A stretch of DNA of 64,000 bases. Origin: Panopea generosa. Taxonomy: Eukaryota > Mollusca > Bivalvia > Adapedonta > Hiatellidae. Under the pieces are notes generated by a model. It did no database searches and was not told the origin of the DNA. It saw nothing but the letters and a program-made list of their open reading frames with translations. The stretch is from assembly GCA_029582155.1 (NCBI GenBank), contig CM055896.1, forward strand, positions 2,839,501 to 2,903,500. The letters are read 5' to 3'. Every line of letters begins with the position of its first letter. Positions within the stretch are counted from its first letter, which is position 1. The position numbers and the translations under genes were made by a program. Below are positions 34,556 to 45,653 of the stretch, in pieces.

Positions 34556-36805
34556 TTATAGTTTTTCCATTTCCACCAGCATGCTATATATCTGAAGCAC
34601 AGACGAATATGGATAATCCATCTTAATTCGGTCACAGGCAGCTAAGGAGATCCCCAGAGAAGATGCCAATAATTCCCAGCTGAATCCAATCGCCTTAGAT
34701 ATTTTGTTCAGGTCTTTTTTAGTTACTTTGCGATTAAGTTGGCTAGAATCGTAGCAAGCCAAAATTGATGTTGGACTGGACATGTTTTGTTCACCCTGTT
34801 CTTCAAAGGCACTTGGACAAGGATGCTTGAACTCACAACACTCCGAATTTGAAATTTGGGTTGACAACCTCTCTTGTGTATACCATTCTCTCATCGTTGT
34901 CTGAACATTTATTTCATGACCTTGGGTTAAAGCAGGACAGGGAACAATTTCATGGCTTTTAATTTCATCTAAATCTATAACAGACTCACTATTTTCGTTC
35001 TCTTCAACTGGACAACGAGTACAACGAATGCCCAATTTGTAATGTTCTTGTTGTGACCGAAACCTTCCAAGTTCATGCTTCAAAACCATTTCGAGAAATC
35101 GACGAAGTCTGTCACTTTGCTCACTGATGACAGCCTTTTTACCGAGGTTCACAACTCTGATTTCGATAGTCTGATTTGTCACTTCAATAATGCCCGCATG
35201 CAGCATGTCAAGTCTGTATATTCCCACATCTTCAAACAACAGACATTTTCCTTCGTATTTAACGACTGGCCACATGGCAAGGGCAGCTGCCGTAGTACGG
35301 TGGTACAAAGTCTGTGAAACGGAATCATTCTCAAGCTTGAACACCAGAGATGTTGAGGTTGAAGGTCTTCCTCGAACAAAATCATGTACATAGTCCATAC
35401 TGTGGTTTCTTAACAGACTCGGGACAACGTAGAAGTCCATTTTTATTGGTGTGTAAGTTTCCTCATCGTAGCATTGTTGTTTAGCAACAATACCAAACTT
35501 TGTCATATATTGAAGCAGTACGTCCACGTGATCACTGAAATCATTCTCTTCATCATTCCTCCAGACCTCTTTAATGAGAGTTGAACGAAGCACTGCTGTA
35601 TTCATCAGTTCATCCCAAAACTGACGAAGTGATGGTGTCTTCTTGCAAAATTTTCCAGATGTGATGATACATTTCAGTGCATCTATAATCCATTGCGAGT
35701 CCAGTATCACGTATTCTGACAAGCCAGGTTCATCAAAGTAGAATAAGGTACCCTGTGAATTGTGATATGCCAGAAATGCCAGGAGCTCAGTCTTGGTGAT
35801 TTTATGTTCAGAAGCAATCTTGCAAGCCTCGTTGAAAGTTATATGTTTTCTAGACTGTATCCTGGTAAGACTTGCTTCTAGTGGGATCCATTTTGCAGGG
35901 TTCTCCTTTGCCATTTAGATCTCCAATACTTACTATATAGTCTCTGAGTTGTTTAAGATTATCTTCTGTTGTCAGATTGTCTACTATGAATTCTCGATTG
36001 TTGGAAATGTTGTAGCATTGGCGTTTCATTGAAAATATCTCTCACTTTATCGAAATATTGGTCAGCATATTTTGCCTTCTCTGTTTCATTTCCAGGCACC
36101 ATGTCCAAGTGGGTACCTACAAGTATGACCGGGGGATTTCCATCCAACGTGCCGACAAATGAATGGATGGAATGGATCCAAAACTTGCAATAGGACCTGA
36201 CATCTCTATCACTGACCTACGTTTTCGTAGACTTCTTCGTGTATTATTCCATCGAGACCCTTGGACAAATCCAGAACTAGAAGATATATTGCGTTTGGAC
36301 TGTGGAATAATTGATGTGTTGCATAGAAAACTAGTTGCCCTCCAAAATCCCAAATGTTAAAGCATTTAGATTTGTCAGCAATCAAACCCTTTGATGATTT
36401 TTTTACTTCTAATGCCGTAGCAAATTTTCTTATGCTTTCGTCTTCGTATGTGGAGCCTTTGGTTGGATATCTGTGACGTATTTTTCCACCTGGCTCTTGG
36501 GGTTGTTTCATAAGCTGTGCGACAGTTACTAAACGCTCAATGTGTTCCTTCTCAACATCTACTTGTTCTTTTTCCCATGTCCCTTCGTCTGAAATTTTGC
36601 ATTTATGCACATGTATATCTATGCCATTTGTGCTCTCTACGCCTTCAACAGGTATACCCAGCAGCCGTCTTGTTACAGGTACTTTTCCCCACACCATAAT
36701 GACCCACCAACATGACTCGCAAGGATGCACTCTTCTCACTACCTTCAGCTAAAGCTTTCACACAGGTTTCTATGACGGATGGATCAATATCCCTAATCCT
36801 GCTAC
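34556..36805 (-). CDS. ROC-COR-Death protein, large 3' exon, four frameshifts
   Basis: After the acceptor TTATTACAG the exon enters in phase 1 (G|GT) with S-R-I-R-D-I-D-P-S-V-I-E-T-C. The ROC GTPase follows: P-loop G-H-Y-G-V-G-K-S-T, G3 D-F-G-G-Q, G4 G-T-H-L-D. Next comes the COR domain (A-K-W-I-P-L-E-A-S-L ... V-I-L-D-S-Q-W-I-I-D-A-L-K), then a C-terminal death-fold domain (W-E-L-L-A-S-S-L-G-I-S) ending at 34556. ROC-COR units are dimeric GTPases; with a Death domain, as in DAPK1, they act in death or immune signalling. Four reading-frame changes are needed: near 36677 (right after the P-loop), 36205-36222, 35992-35996 and 35905. Each is cured by removing one base. The 452-codon frame from 35914 holds only COR plus Death and its first ATG is not a genuine start. 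Either a decaying copy or assembly errors. Confidence 0.85.
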
Positions 36806-36841
36806 CTGTAATAATTAAAGGAAGTATTTTAAGATTGAATG

Positions 36842-36995
36842 AATGAATCCGAGTAGAACCAGCGTACTTCTGCAAGCAACCAGCAAACTTTCTCACATAA
36901 AGTTTCTGGAGCAAGCAGGACTCTAAACTATGACCTTAGTGGTGAGAGGTAAGTGATCTTGAGACGGCATTGTAGACCACTCTGCCACGGAGGAC
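36842..36995 (-). mobile_element. SINE family S4 (minus)
   Basis: Contains 'gagtagaaccagcgtacttc' to 'tgccacggaggaccc' as in the copy at 12085. It lies directly upstream of the ROC exon acceptor. Confidence 0.7.
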
Positions 36996-37011
36996 CCTAT
37001 TTAATCTTTAC

Positions 37012-37230
37012 TGTCATGGCTAATACACCACACTTTCCTGTGATCCTGCAAGGTTAACCCGTACTTGAGTACACCCCTATCCACAACTAACTGAATCAGC
37101 TGTGAGAGACAAATGACAATTAAGCACAATGTCGTATATTAATCATCACAGAGACTGGCTGATCAATGATTCAAACGACTCCTTGATTACTAGTCAGATG
37201 TGCTACCAACTGAGCTAACTGGACCCACCT
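37012..37230 (-). mobile_element. SINE family S1 (minus)
   Basis: Head on the minus strand 'ggtccagttagctcagttgg' and body 'gtcatttgtctctcacagct'. It is inserted next to the S4 copy in the same intron. Confidence 0.75.
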
Positions 37231-37500
37231 GCATCCATGGATGTACAATCATATGAAAATATAAATATCATTGTAAATTAGTGAAGATGCGCTAGTTTTT
37301 AAAAACATGTGTAAAATTTCTTAAAAAATACAAATTTAATTTAATTCATCATGCCGATAAATACGGATGAAAATAAAATATGTGTTACACTTTTAATCAT
37401 AATAATTATGTAACAGCAAATAAGTGAAATTTACACGAATCATGTCCCTTTCCAAAACAGAAACACAACTAAGGTTCTTCACACACGTTGCATACAGTAG

Positions 37501-37852
37501 CAGTGTTTTACTCTCACTTTATTTTGGAGATGACCCATGCCCTTAGAATTAGAAATTTTTGTGGAATTTTTATTAACACTTGGAAAACTCCTGCATTATA
37601 TATATTTGTTCAACTTCATAAATATGTTTAAACTTTCTTTCTCTGGTCATTTAATTACAGAATCAATGTTATACTCAATTCAGAATGGGGAAAACTTTGT
37701 TTATTTTATCAAGGAATAATAGCAAGTTTTAATTTACAATTATTGAAGCTTTCAATTGGGAATTTTTACCACTCATTTGGGAATAAAAAATACTATCTAC
37801 CATCTGGAATATGACCCAATAACAGCTATAAAAATGGCTAAAAAAAGCACTG
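37501..37852. mobile_element. hAT-like MITE (copy 2)
   Basis: 'cagtgttttactctcacttt' to 'aaatggctaaaaaaagcact' plus G. The interior matches the copy at 24182 ('gatgacccatgcccttagaa', 'aatatgacccaataacagct'). Confidence 0.75.
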
Positions 37853-37860
37853 AGTAAGTG

Positions 37861-38042
37861 ACAGTCAAACCTGTGTAAGCGGTCACCTCTATTAAGCAGC
37901 TTACTTGCCTTAAGCAGCCACATTTGATGTTTCCTATTTCTATGCTTTCTGAGCAAATTAACCTTTATTAAGCAATAACTTGTCTTAAAGGGCCATCTTT
38001 GCTCATTCCATTGACAGGCTGTTTAAGACAGGTTTGACTGTA
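37861..38042 (+). mobile_element. Tigger-like MITE (family T), complete
   Basis: Begins 'acagtcaaacctgtgtaagc' and ends 'gacaggtttgactgta'. It lies back to back with the hAT-like MITE. Confidence 0.88.
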
Positions 38043-38177
38043 TATAATTTTCAAAAATAGAGTTAAATGAAACTTTATCAAAATTGGTGTGTGCCCCTTT
38101 AAACAGTATGTGTATGAAATACGAGGGTTTAGAATACTCAGGACTTTAAACACAATGTTACTGTTTGTATTAATAAC

Positions 38178-38350
38178 ACAGTTAAACCTGTGTAAGCGGT
38201 CACCTCTATAAAGTAGCCACCTGTCTTAAGCCACCATGTTCTCTATTTCCCATTTCTATGCTGTCAGAGTAAATTGACCATTATTAAGCAACAACCTGTC
38301 TTAAAATAACAATTTCCCTAGACTGGCTGCTTAAGACAGGTTTGACTGTA
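38178..38350 (+). mobile_element. Tigger-like MITE (family T) that seeds the array
   Basis: A complete T element whose right half ('attaagcaacaacctgtctt' to 'gacaggtttgactgta') is the same segment found at the start of every ~1.05-kb unit. The other units keep only this right half, so this copy marks the ancestral end of the array. Confidence 0.85.
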
Positions 38351-38469
38351 CAATAAATATGTGTTATCAAGCTATAAATGTACATTTTTTTTAATGTTTG
38401 GTACAAATGTATTAAGAAAATAAAAATATGCCAAAAACAAAATACAAAATAGAATATAGAACAACTCAC

Positions 38470-38490
38470 CAAAAGTTGTCTCAAGAGACT
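38470..38490 (-). CDS. Micro-exon B (21 nt), phase 1-1
   Basis: Acceptor TATTTTACACATTTTCAG and donor GTGAGTTG bound 21 nt encoding (x)-S-L-E-T-T-F with one base carried over. It would splice directly to the ROC exon, giving T-T-F-G-S-R-I-R-D-I-D-P. In the eight other units the same site has lost its donor (GTGAGT has become TTTTTAATGAG), so only this last copy looks usable. Confidence 0.55.
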
Positions 38491-38997
38491 CTGAAAATGT
38501 GTAAAATACAAACAGATCTTAATACATTGTATAATCAATATCAAATCTTTTTCTTTTATTCTTAAATGCATCTTTCTAAAGCGTTCTTGAGTAAAATATA
38601 CAATGAAATAAAAGAGCTATCAAATATCATTAAATACTGTAAATATAAAGAAAAATATGGATTTTGTCAAACTTGGCAAGCTTTTTCGTGGCCATCTAGG
38701 TTTTTTTCCCCCCGCCATTTTGAAATTGTCACAGTGGTTTCTGTGTTAAAATAATCAGTTGGCCTTGTTCAATGTCTGTGCCAAGTTTGGTGCTTTTCTA
38801 TCAGTCAAAGGTAGTAATATTATTTCTAGTTTATGTGTACACGCCTTGAGGAAGACACGTTATCCACATAATTATGTAGTGCTGGTTCTACCTAGGAAGG
38901 CTTCGAGCAGCATTTGTCATAGTTGTAAGAACTTGTTTGACAATCGATGTAAAAATAGATTTATGTTGTTGCTATGACAACCTACAAATAAACTTAC

Positions 38998-39018
38998 TTC
39001 CATATATCTTCTGAATCT
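38998..39018 (-). CDS. Micro-exon A1 (21 nt)
   Basis: Acceptor TTTCCATTTTAG, donor GTAAGTTTA. Reads (x)-I-Q-K-I-Y-G with an A carried over, which with the next exon's AG makes K. It is the most diverged A exon towards the ROC end. Confidence 0.6.
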
Positions 39019-40054
39019 CTAAAATGGAAAATAATGAAAAGTTTTTAGTATATGTCATAGAACTGCATGAAACTACTCATATATACACAAATTTAATAAT
39101 GTTTATATGATAATATTAAACAGGAGAGCTATGATGGCTCAAAAGCTGATTTGTTCAAACATGTCAGTATTCGTCTACTTCCTTATTGAAAATTCATGTG
39201 GGTTTTTTTTCAGACCTTTTCTTACATTTAGAGGGTAAAAAACCCTTGGATGTAACATCTGATAACTGATGTTATAAATTATCTTAACAGTGTTTTATTT
39301 TCCAGTTTGATACAGCCTTTAAAAAACGCATTAAAAAATGTATTAAGCAACAACCTGTCTTAAAATAACACTTTCTCTAGACTGGCTGCTTAAGACAGGT
39401 TTGACTGTACAATAAATATGTGTTATCAAGCTATAAATGTACAAGTTTTTTTTAATGTTTCGTACAAATGTATTAAGAAAAATAAATGTGCCAAAAACAA
39501 AATACAAAATAAAAACTCATTAAAAACAGTATTTGTCCTAAGAAACTCTGAAAATGTGTAAAATACAAACAGATCTTAATACATTGTATAATCAATATCA
39601 AATCTTTTTCTTTTATTCTTAAATGCATCTTTCTAAAGCGTTCTTGAGTAAAATATACAATGAAATAAAAGAGCTATCAAATATCATTAAGTACTGTAAA
39701 TATAAAGAAAAATATGGATTTTGTCAAACTTGGCAAGCTTTTTAGTGGCTATCTAGGTTTTTTCCCCCCCGCCATTTTGAAATTGTCACAGTGGTTTCTG
39801 TGTTAAAATAATCAGTTGGCCTTGTTCAATGTCTGTGCCAAGTTTGGTGCTTTTCTATCAGTCAAAGGTAGTAATATTATTTCTAGTTTATGTGTACACG
39901 CCTTGAGGAAGACACGTTATCCACATAATTAAGTAGTGCTGGTTCTACCTAGGAACGCTTCGAGCAGCATTTGTCATAGTTGTAAGAACTTGTTTGACAA
40001 TCGATGAAAAAATAGATTTATGTTGTTGCTATGACAACCTACAAATAAACTTAC

Positions 40055-40075
40055 TTTCAATTGACTTCTGAAGCT
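40055..40075 (-). CDS. Micro-exon A2 (21 nt, heptad L-Q-K-S-I-E)
   Basis: Acceptor CCATTTTAG, donor GTAAGTTTA, phase 1 to 1. It encodes one full heptad, (E)-L-Q-K-S-I-E, with hydrophobic residues four apart within the exon and three apart across the junction. Confidence 0.65.
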
Positions 40076-41100
40076 CTAAAATGGAAAATAATGTAATGTT
40101 TTGAGTATATGTCATAGAACTGCACGAAACTACTCATATATACACAAATTTAATAATGTTTATATGATAGTATTAAACAGGAGAGCTATGATGGCCCAAA
40201 GGCTGATTTGTTCAAACATGTCAGTATTCGTCTTCTTCCTTATTGAAAATTCATGTGTTTTTTCAAACTTTTTCTTACATTTAGAGGGTAAAAAACCCTT
40301 GGATGTAACATCTGATAACTGATGTTAGAAATTATCTTAACAGTGTTTTATTTTCCAGTTTGATACAGCCTTTAAAAAATGCATTAAAAAATGTATTAAG
40401 CAACAACCTGTCTTAAAATAACACTTTCTCTAGACTGGCTGCTTAAGACAGGTTTGACTGTACAATAAATATGTGTTATCAAGCTATAAATGTACAATTT
40501 TTTTTTAATGTTTGGTACAAATGAATTAAGAAAAATAAAATATGCCAAAAACAAAATAAAAACTCATTAAAAACAGTATTTGTCCTAAGAAACTCTGAAA
40601 ATGTTTAAATACAAACAGATCTTAATACATTGTATAATCAATATCAAATCTTTTTCTTTTATTCTTAAATGCATCTTTCTAAAGCGTTCTTGAGTAAAAT
40701 ATACAACGAAATAAAAGAGCTATCAAATATCATTAAATACTGTAAATATAAAGAAAAATATGGATTTTGTCAAACTTGGCAAGCTTTTTAGTGGCCATCT
40801 AGGTTTTTTTTCCCCCGCCATTTTGAAATTGTCACAGTGGTTTCTGTGTTAAAATAATCAGTTGGCCTTGTTCAATGTCTGTGCCAAGTTTGGTGCTTTT
40901 CTATCAGTCAAAGGTAGTAATATTATTTCTAGTTTATGTGTACACGCCTTGAGGAAGACACGTTATCCACATAATTAAGTAGTGCTGGTTCTACCTAGGA
41001 ACGCTTCGAGCAGCATTTGTCATAGTTGTAAGAACTTGTTTGACAATCGATGAAAAAATAGATTTATGTTGTTGCTATGACAACCTACAAATAAACTTAC

Positions 41101-41121
41101 CTTCAAATGACTTCTGAAGCT
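41101..41121 (-). CDS. Micro-exon A3 (21 nt, heptad L-Q-K-S-F-E)
   Basis: Same splice sites as A2. It differs from A2 by I to F and by the last base, which sets the next codon to GAG (E) instead of AAG (K). Confidence 0.65.
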
Positions 41122-42154
41122 CTAAAATGTAAAATAATGTAATGTTTTGAGTATATGTCATAGAACTGCACGAAACTACTCATATATACACAAATTTAAT
41201 AATGTTTATATGATAGTATTAAACAGGAGAGGTATGATGGCTCAAAGGCTGATTTGTTCAAACATGTCAGTATTCATCTTCTTCCTTGTTGAAAATTCAT
41301 GTGGGTTTTTTCAAACTTTTTCTTACATTTAGAGGGTAAAAACCCTCGGATGTAACATCTGATAACTGATGTTAGAAATTATCTTAACAGTGTTTTATAT
41401 TCCAGTTTGATACAGCCTTTAAAAAATGCATTAAAAAATGTATTAAGCAACAACCTGTCTTAAAATAACACTTTCTCTAGACTGGCTGCTTAAGACAGGT
41501 TTGACTGTACAATAAATATGTGTTATCAAGCTATAAATGTACAATTTTTTTTTAATGTTTGGTACAAATGTATTAAGAAAAATTAAATATGCCAAAAACA
41601 AAATACAAAATAAAAACTCATTAAAAACAGTATTTGTCCTAAGAAACTCTGAAAATGTTTAAAATACAAACAGATCTTAATACATTGTATAATCAATATC
41701 AAATCTTTTTCTTTTATTCTTAAATGCATCTTTCTAAAGCGTTCTTGAGTAAAATATACAATGAAATAAAAGAGCTATCAAATATCATTAAATACTGTAA
41801 ATATAAAGAAAAATATGGATTTTGTCAAACTTTGCAAGCTTTTTAGTGGCCATCTAGGTTTTTTTCCCCCGCCATTTTGAAATTGTCACAGTGGTTTCTG
41901 TGTTAAAATAATCAGTTGGCCTTGTTCAATGTCTGTGCCAAGTTTGGTGCTTTTCTATCAGTCAAAGGTAGTAATATTATTTCTAGTTTATGTGTACACG
42001 CCTTGAGGAAGACACGTTATCCACATAATTAAGTAGTGCTGGTTCTACCTAGGAACGCTTCGAGCAGCATTTGTCATAGTTGTAAGAACTTGTTTGACAA
42101 TCAATGTAAAAATAGATTTATGTTGTTGCTATGACAACCTACAAATAAACTTAC

Positions 42155-42175
42155 CTTTTAATCTCTTCTGAATCT
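42155..42175 (-). CDS. Micro-exon A4 (21 nt, heptad I-Q-K-R-L-K)
   Basis: Same splice sites. It encodes (E)-I-Q-K-R-L-K, a heptad whose last residues are basic. Five of 21 bases differ from A3, against about two differences in the neighbouring ~110 bp. Confidence 0.65.
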
Positions 42176-43360
42176 CTAAAATGGAAAATAATGTAAAGTT
42201 TTGAGTATATGTCATAGAACTGCACGAAACTACTCATATATACACAAATTTAATAATGTTTATATGATAGTATTAAACAGGAGAGGTATGATGGCCCAAA
42301 GGCTGATTTGTTCAAACATGTCAGTATTCATCTTCTTCCTTGTTGAAAATTCATGTGGGTTTTTTCAAACTTTTTCTTACATTTAGAGGGTAAAAAACCC
42401 TTGGATGTAACATCTGATAACTGATGTTAGAAATTATCTTAACAGTGTTTTATATTCCAGTTTGATACAGCCTTTAAAAAATGCATTAAAAAATGTATTA
42501 AGCAACAACCTGTCTTAAAATAACATAAAATATACAGGTTTGACTGTACAATAAATATGTGTTATCAAGCTATAAATGTACAAGTATTTTTTTTTAATGT
42601 TTGGTTCAAATGTATTAAGAAAAATAAAATATGCCTAAAACAAAATACAAAATAAAAACTCATTAAAAACAGTATTTGTCCTAAGAAACTCTGAAAATGT
42701 GTAAAATACAAACAGATCTTAAAGCATTGTATAATCAATATCAAATCTTTTTCTTTTATTCTTAAATGAATTTTTCTAAAGCGTTCTTGAGTAAAATATA
42801 CAATGAAATAAAAGAGCTATCAAATATCATTAAATACAAAGGGCTATGTAAAGGGCTATGTGCATGCTAGCTTACATTGGTAATTCTTGTATTTGGGAAC
42901 AAGATTTGAGCTCTTGGCATTGACAAATGTTTCGTTTAAGCATATTTTATTTCGAATATCTTACACTATTACATATTTACAAACAATTTTGTCAAAAGAA
43001 TTGGAATAAAAGACAAGCTTATGGAATTCCTCTCCTAAAATGTTTGTGTCATTCAAATAATGGCAATAGTATTTCATGATTCAAATCATTCCCTAAAACA
43101 GCAATAATTAGCTAACTGGGTCTGTTAAATAAATTGAAATCTTATAATATTTCGTTGAAATTTGAGATCTTAAATAATTGTATTAAAATTTGAGATATTG
43201 TATAATTTAAGATCTTATATAATTTTGTTATATTACTATAGATGGTCAGGTTTGACCAATCCAAGAACTTTTTAATGATTTTATGATTAACTACAATGTT
43301 AACTATTGTGTAAGTTTTCCAATTAACAATCTATTCACTCTAGCACACAACCTACAAGTT

Positions 43361-43565
43361 ATGTGGAGCGCGTGGTCCAATGGTACAGCATCGGACCCAA
43401 GACTGATGGGTCATGGGTTCTATATATCCCACCACAGCTATGTGTGGTGTCCTTCTGCAAGACACTTTTTCTGCATATGCTTAGTACTGGTTCTACCATG
43501 GAAGACTTGGAGAGTGATTTATCTAAGTTATAATAACTTGTTTCATAATCAATATAAATAAGTCA
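43361..43565 (+). mobile_element. SINE family S3 inside block 1
   Basis: Head 'gcgcgtggtccaatggtaca' and body 'ctgcaagacactttttctgc'. The duplicated copy at 48942-49146 is nearly identical, so the SINE predates the block duplication. Confidence 0.8.
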
Positions 43566-43679
43566 GTTTAAAACTAGAGCTAACGGAAGGAAGTGGAGCA
43601 CTTTGAATAGAGAAACACTTCAGCAAGATAATAAATACTATTTCATTATATACAAATAAATCTTATATTCATTTATTTT

Positions 43680-43905
43680 TATCATTTTCAGCCATAAACT
43701 ACATTCATCAATCTTTTTCACTTTCAGCTATAAACTACATTATTTTCAGCCATTAACTACATTCTTCAATCTTATTCATTTTCAGCTATAAACTACATTC
43801 TTCAATCTTTTTCATTTTCAGCTATAAACTACATTCTTTAATCTTTTTCATTTTCAGTCATAAACTACATTCTTCTATCTTTTCCATTTTCATCTATAAA
43901 CTAAC
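43680..43905. repeat. ~36-bp tandem repeat, about six units
   Basis: Units of 'cattttcagctataaactac' + 'attcttcaatcttttt'. They are repeated in block 2 at 49260-49485. Confidence 0.85.
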
Positions 43906-44296
43906 TTCTTTTTAAAATTTTCTAAACCTGTCACAGTCAACACTAGAAGCAGGTTGATAAAGAAAAGAAGAAAATGGCAGGAATTTACCTTCAAGATTCC
44001 CGGGTTTTCCAGCAATAAGATTACAAAACAACATTATCACCTTATCAATTGTACACTAAAATATGTAAAGTGCTCCTAAACTTCCAAAAAAACATTTTTT
44101 TTCATAACACTAGCAGAGTTTGTCAAGTTCTCTGCCTGTAGCACAAGGACTATCAAATTTGGATGATGGGCTACCAAAAAAATCATAAGCAATTCTTGTT
44201 AGAACAGCCAGGTAAAACTTCAACTCTATTTTAACTTTAGATTTAACTTTTAGTCTTTAAAATATTATATGATTCATACAAAATAAAATAAAATAC

Positions 44297-44312
44297 CTTT
44301 ATCATCAGGTTC
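44297..44312 (-). CDS. Candidate micro-exon C in block 1 (16 nt)
   Basis: Acceptor GTTTTAATTTCAG, donor GTATTTTA. The content suggests E-P-D-D-K, but the length is 16 nt, one base more than the 15-nt homologue in block 2. That would break the frame unless the extra G at the acceptor is an error or is skipped. Confidence 0.3.
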
Positions 44313-45629
44313 CTGAAATTAAAACAAAACTATTTTATGTATGTGAATACATGTATTACATATATAATTTATTACATCATGTATTTTGTTTTATAGAAAA
44401 ATTATATCATATGTCCTGTGACAATTCAAATAAATTTGATACTTCAAGCAAACAGGAGGACTATGTTGACACTAAATTGTTCGCCTTTGGCATATAACCA
44501 GACTTTCATAAGGATTTCTTGCATTCTGGGTAAGGAAATCTGCATTTTCACCGGGATTAGTATTTCTTTCTCACCCCAGGGCCAAGATAGAATTCTTGTG
44601 CTGTGATGTTGGAACCATTTATGATGTAAAGCATAAAATATATATATGACACAAACCATACACCTGTAATTAAACGTCTTAATGCAAAAGTGATTGTTGT
44701 AAAAAATACAATAATGAATTAAGGTAAAATTATTATTCAATGCATTTGGCATGCAAAGAAAAGTCTGAGATAGTCTGAGATATATAACATTCTTATTTAT
44801 TAATGAATTTAAAAAAAAATCATTTATTTTGGTTAAAATCTTTACATGCTTACATAATATTATTTAAATTATCATAATTAATTTACAATTTCATTTGCTA
44901 TCTAGGCACACAGGTCTGTCATACATAAAGTCATATATTTTAAACATGGTTTTTCGTATTTCTGTATAGAAGTTTTGTTTCTGAGAACTAACTATAAAAG
45001 TAAGGGATCAATTTACCTCTATTTATTTTAGATAAACGAGGAGGTATTGAGTTTAACAATGAGGGTGAAATAATCTTATTTGGGCCACTGTAATAACTCT
45101 GTCCTGTCTAACAAGAACAAAAATTAAATTGTCTCAAAGTTTTGATGGTTATGAACATTTTAACCAAACATAATCAAGATTGGACAAAAACTGAAGATAC
45201 AAGTGTTAACTAGGACACAATCAGCAATTTTCAATCAATCAAGTCCTTCAGTGTGGTACAGGTTCTTGTAAAATTGATGATTAATCTTGAAATAACAGCA
45301 GAGTACAGGAAAGTTTAACTGTTCCATCTTATTAACAACCTTGTTGTTCGATCCTTCGCCATGTTTATGTGTAGTTTCAATACAGAAACGCACATTCCCA
45401 TCTCATTCCCAGTTAACGTGACAAGAGGGGTATCAGTCAAAGGTAGTAATATTATTTCTAGTTTATGTGTACACGCCTTGAGGAAGACACGTTATCCACA
45501 TAATTAAGTAGTGCTGGTTCTACCTAGGAATGCTTCGAGCAGCATTTGTCATAGTTGTAAGAACTTGTTTGACAATCGATGTAAAAATAGATTTATGTTG
45601 TTGCTATGACAACCTACAAATAAACTTAC

Positions 45630-45653
45630 CTTTTAATCTCTTCTGAATCATCT
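45630..45653 (-). CDS. Micro-exon A5 (24 nt, eight residues)
   Basis: Same splice sites as A4 and the same sequence plus one inserted in-frame codon (ATG), giving (E)-M-I-Q-K-R-L-K. One extra residue would put a skip into the predicted coiled coil. The change keeps the reading frame. Confidence 0.62.

Larger units (their letters stand above)
38283..42839. repeat. Tandem ~1.05-kb units, array section 1
   Basis: Unit starts ('attaagcaacaacctgtctt') lie at 38283, 39342, 40395, 41442 and 42497, the last truncated near 42838. Each unit holds the right half of a T MITE, a B-type micro-exon site, a body fragment of SINE S3 ('ccttgaggaagacacgttat'), an A-type micro-exon site and a short '...gagggtaaaaaaccctcgga' tail. 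Identity between units is very high. Confidence 0.9.
42840..45430. repeat. Block 1, unique-type insert in the array (2.6 kb)
   Basis: The sequence interrupts the tandem units and is repeated at 48419-51009. It carries a SINE S3 copy (43361-43565), a ~36-bp repeat with 'ttttcagctataaactacat' (43680-43905), and candidate exons at 43980-44070 and 44297-44312. Open frames such as 43283-43561 are SINE-derived. Confidence 0.85.

Noticed and set aside
35914..35914. ATG at 35914 as the start of a complete 452-residue protein
   Set aside because: COR-domain sequence continues upstream in another frame, so the ATG is an internal methionine exposed by a frameshift, directly after an in-frame stop.
36117..36752. 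Plus-strand frames opposite the ROC exon and a minus frame ending I-P-R-S-Y-L
   Set aside because: Antisense or wrong-frame shadows of the ROC domain; the protein motifs are in the other frames.
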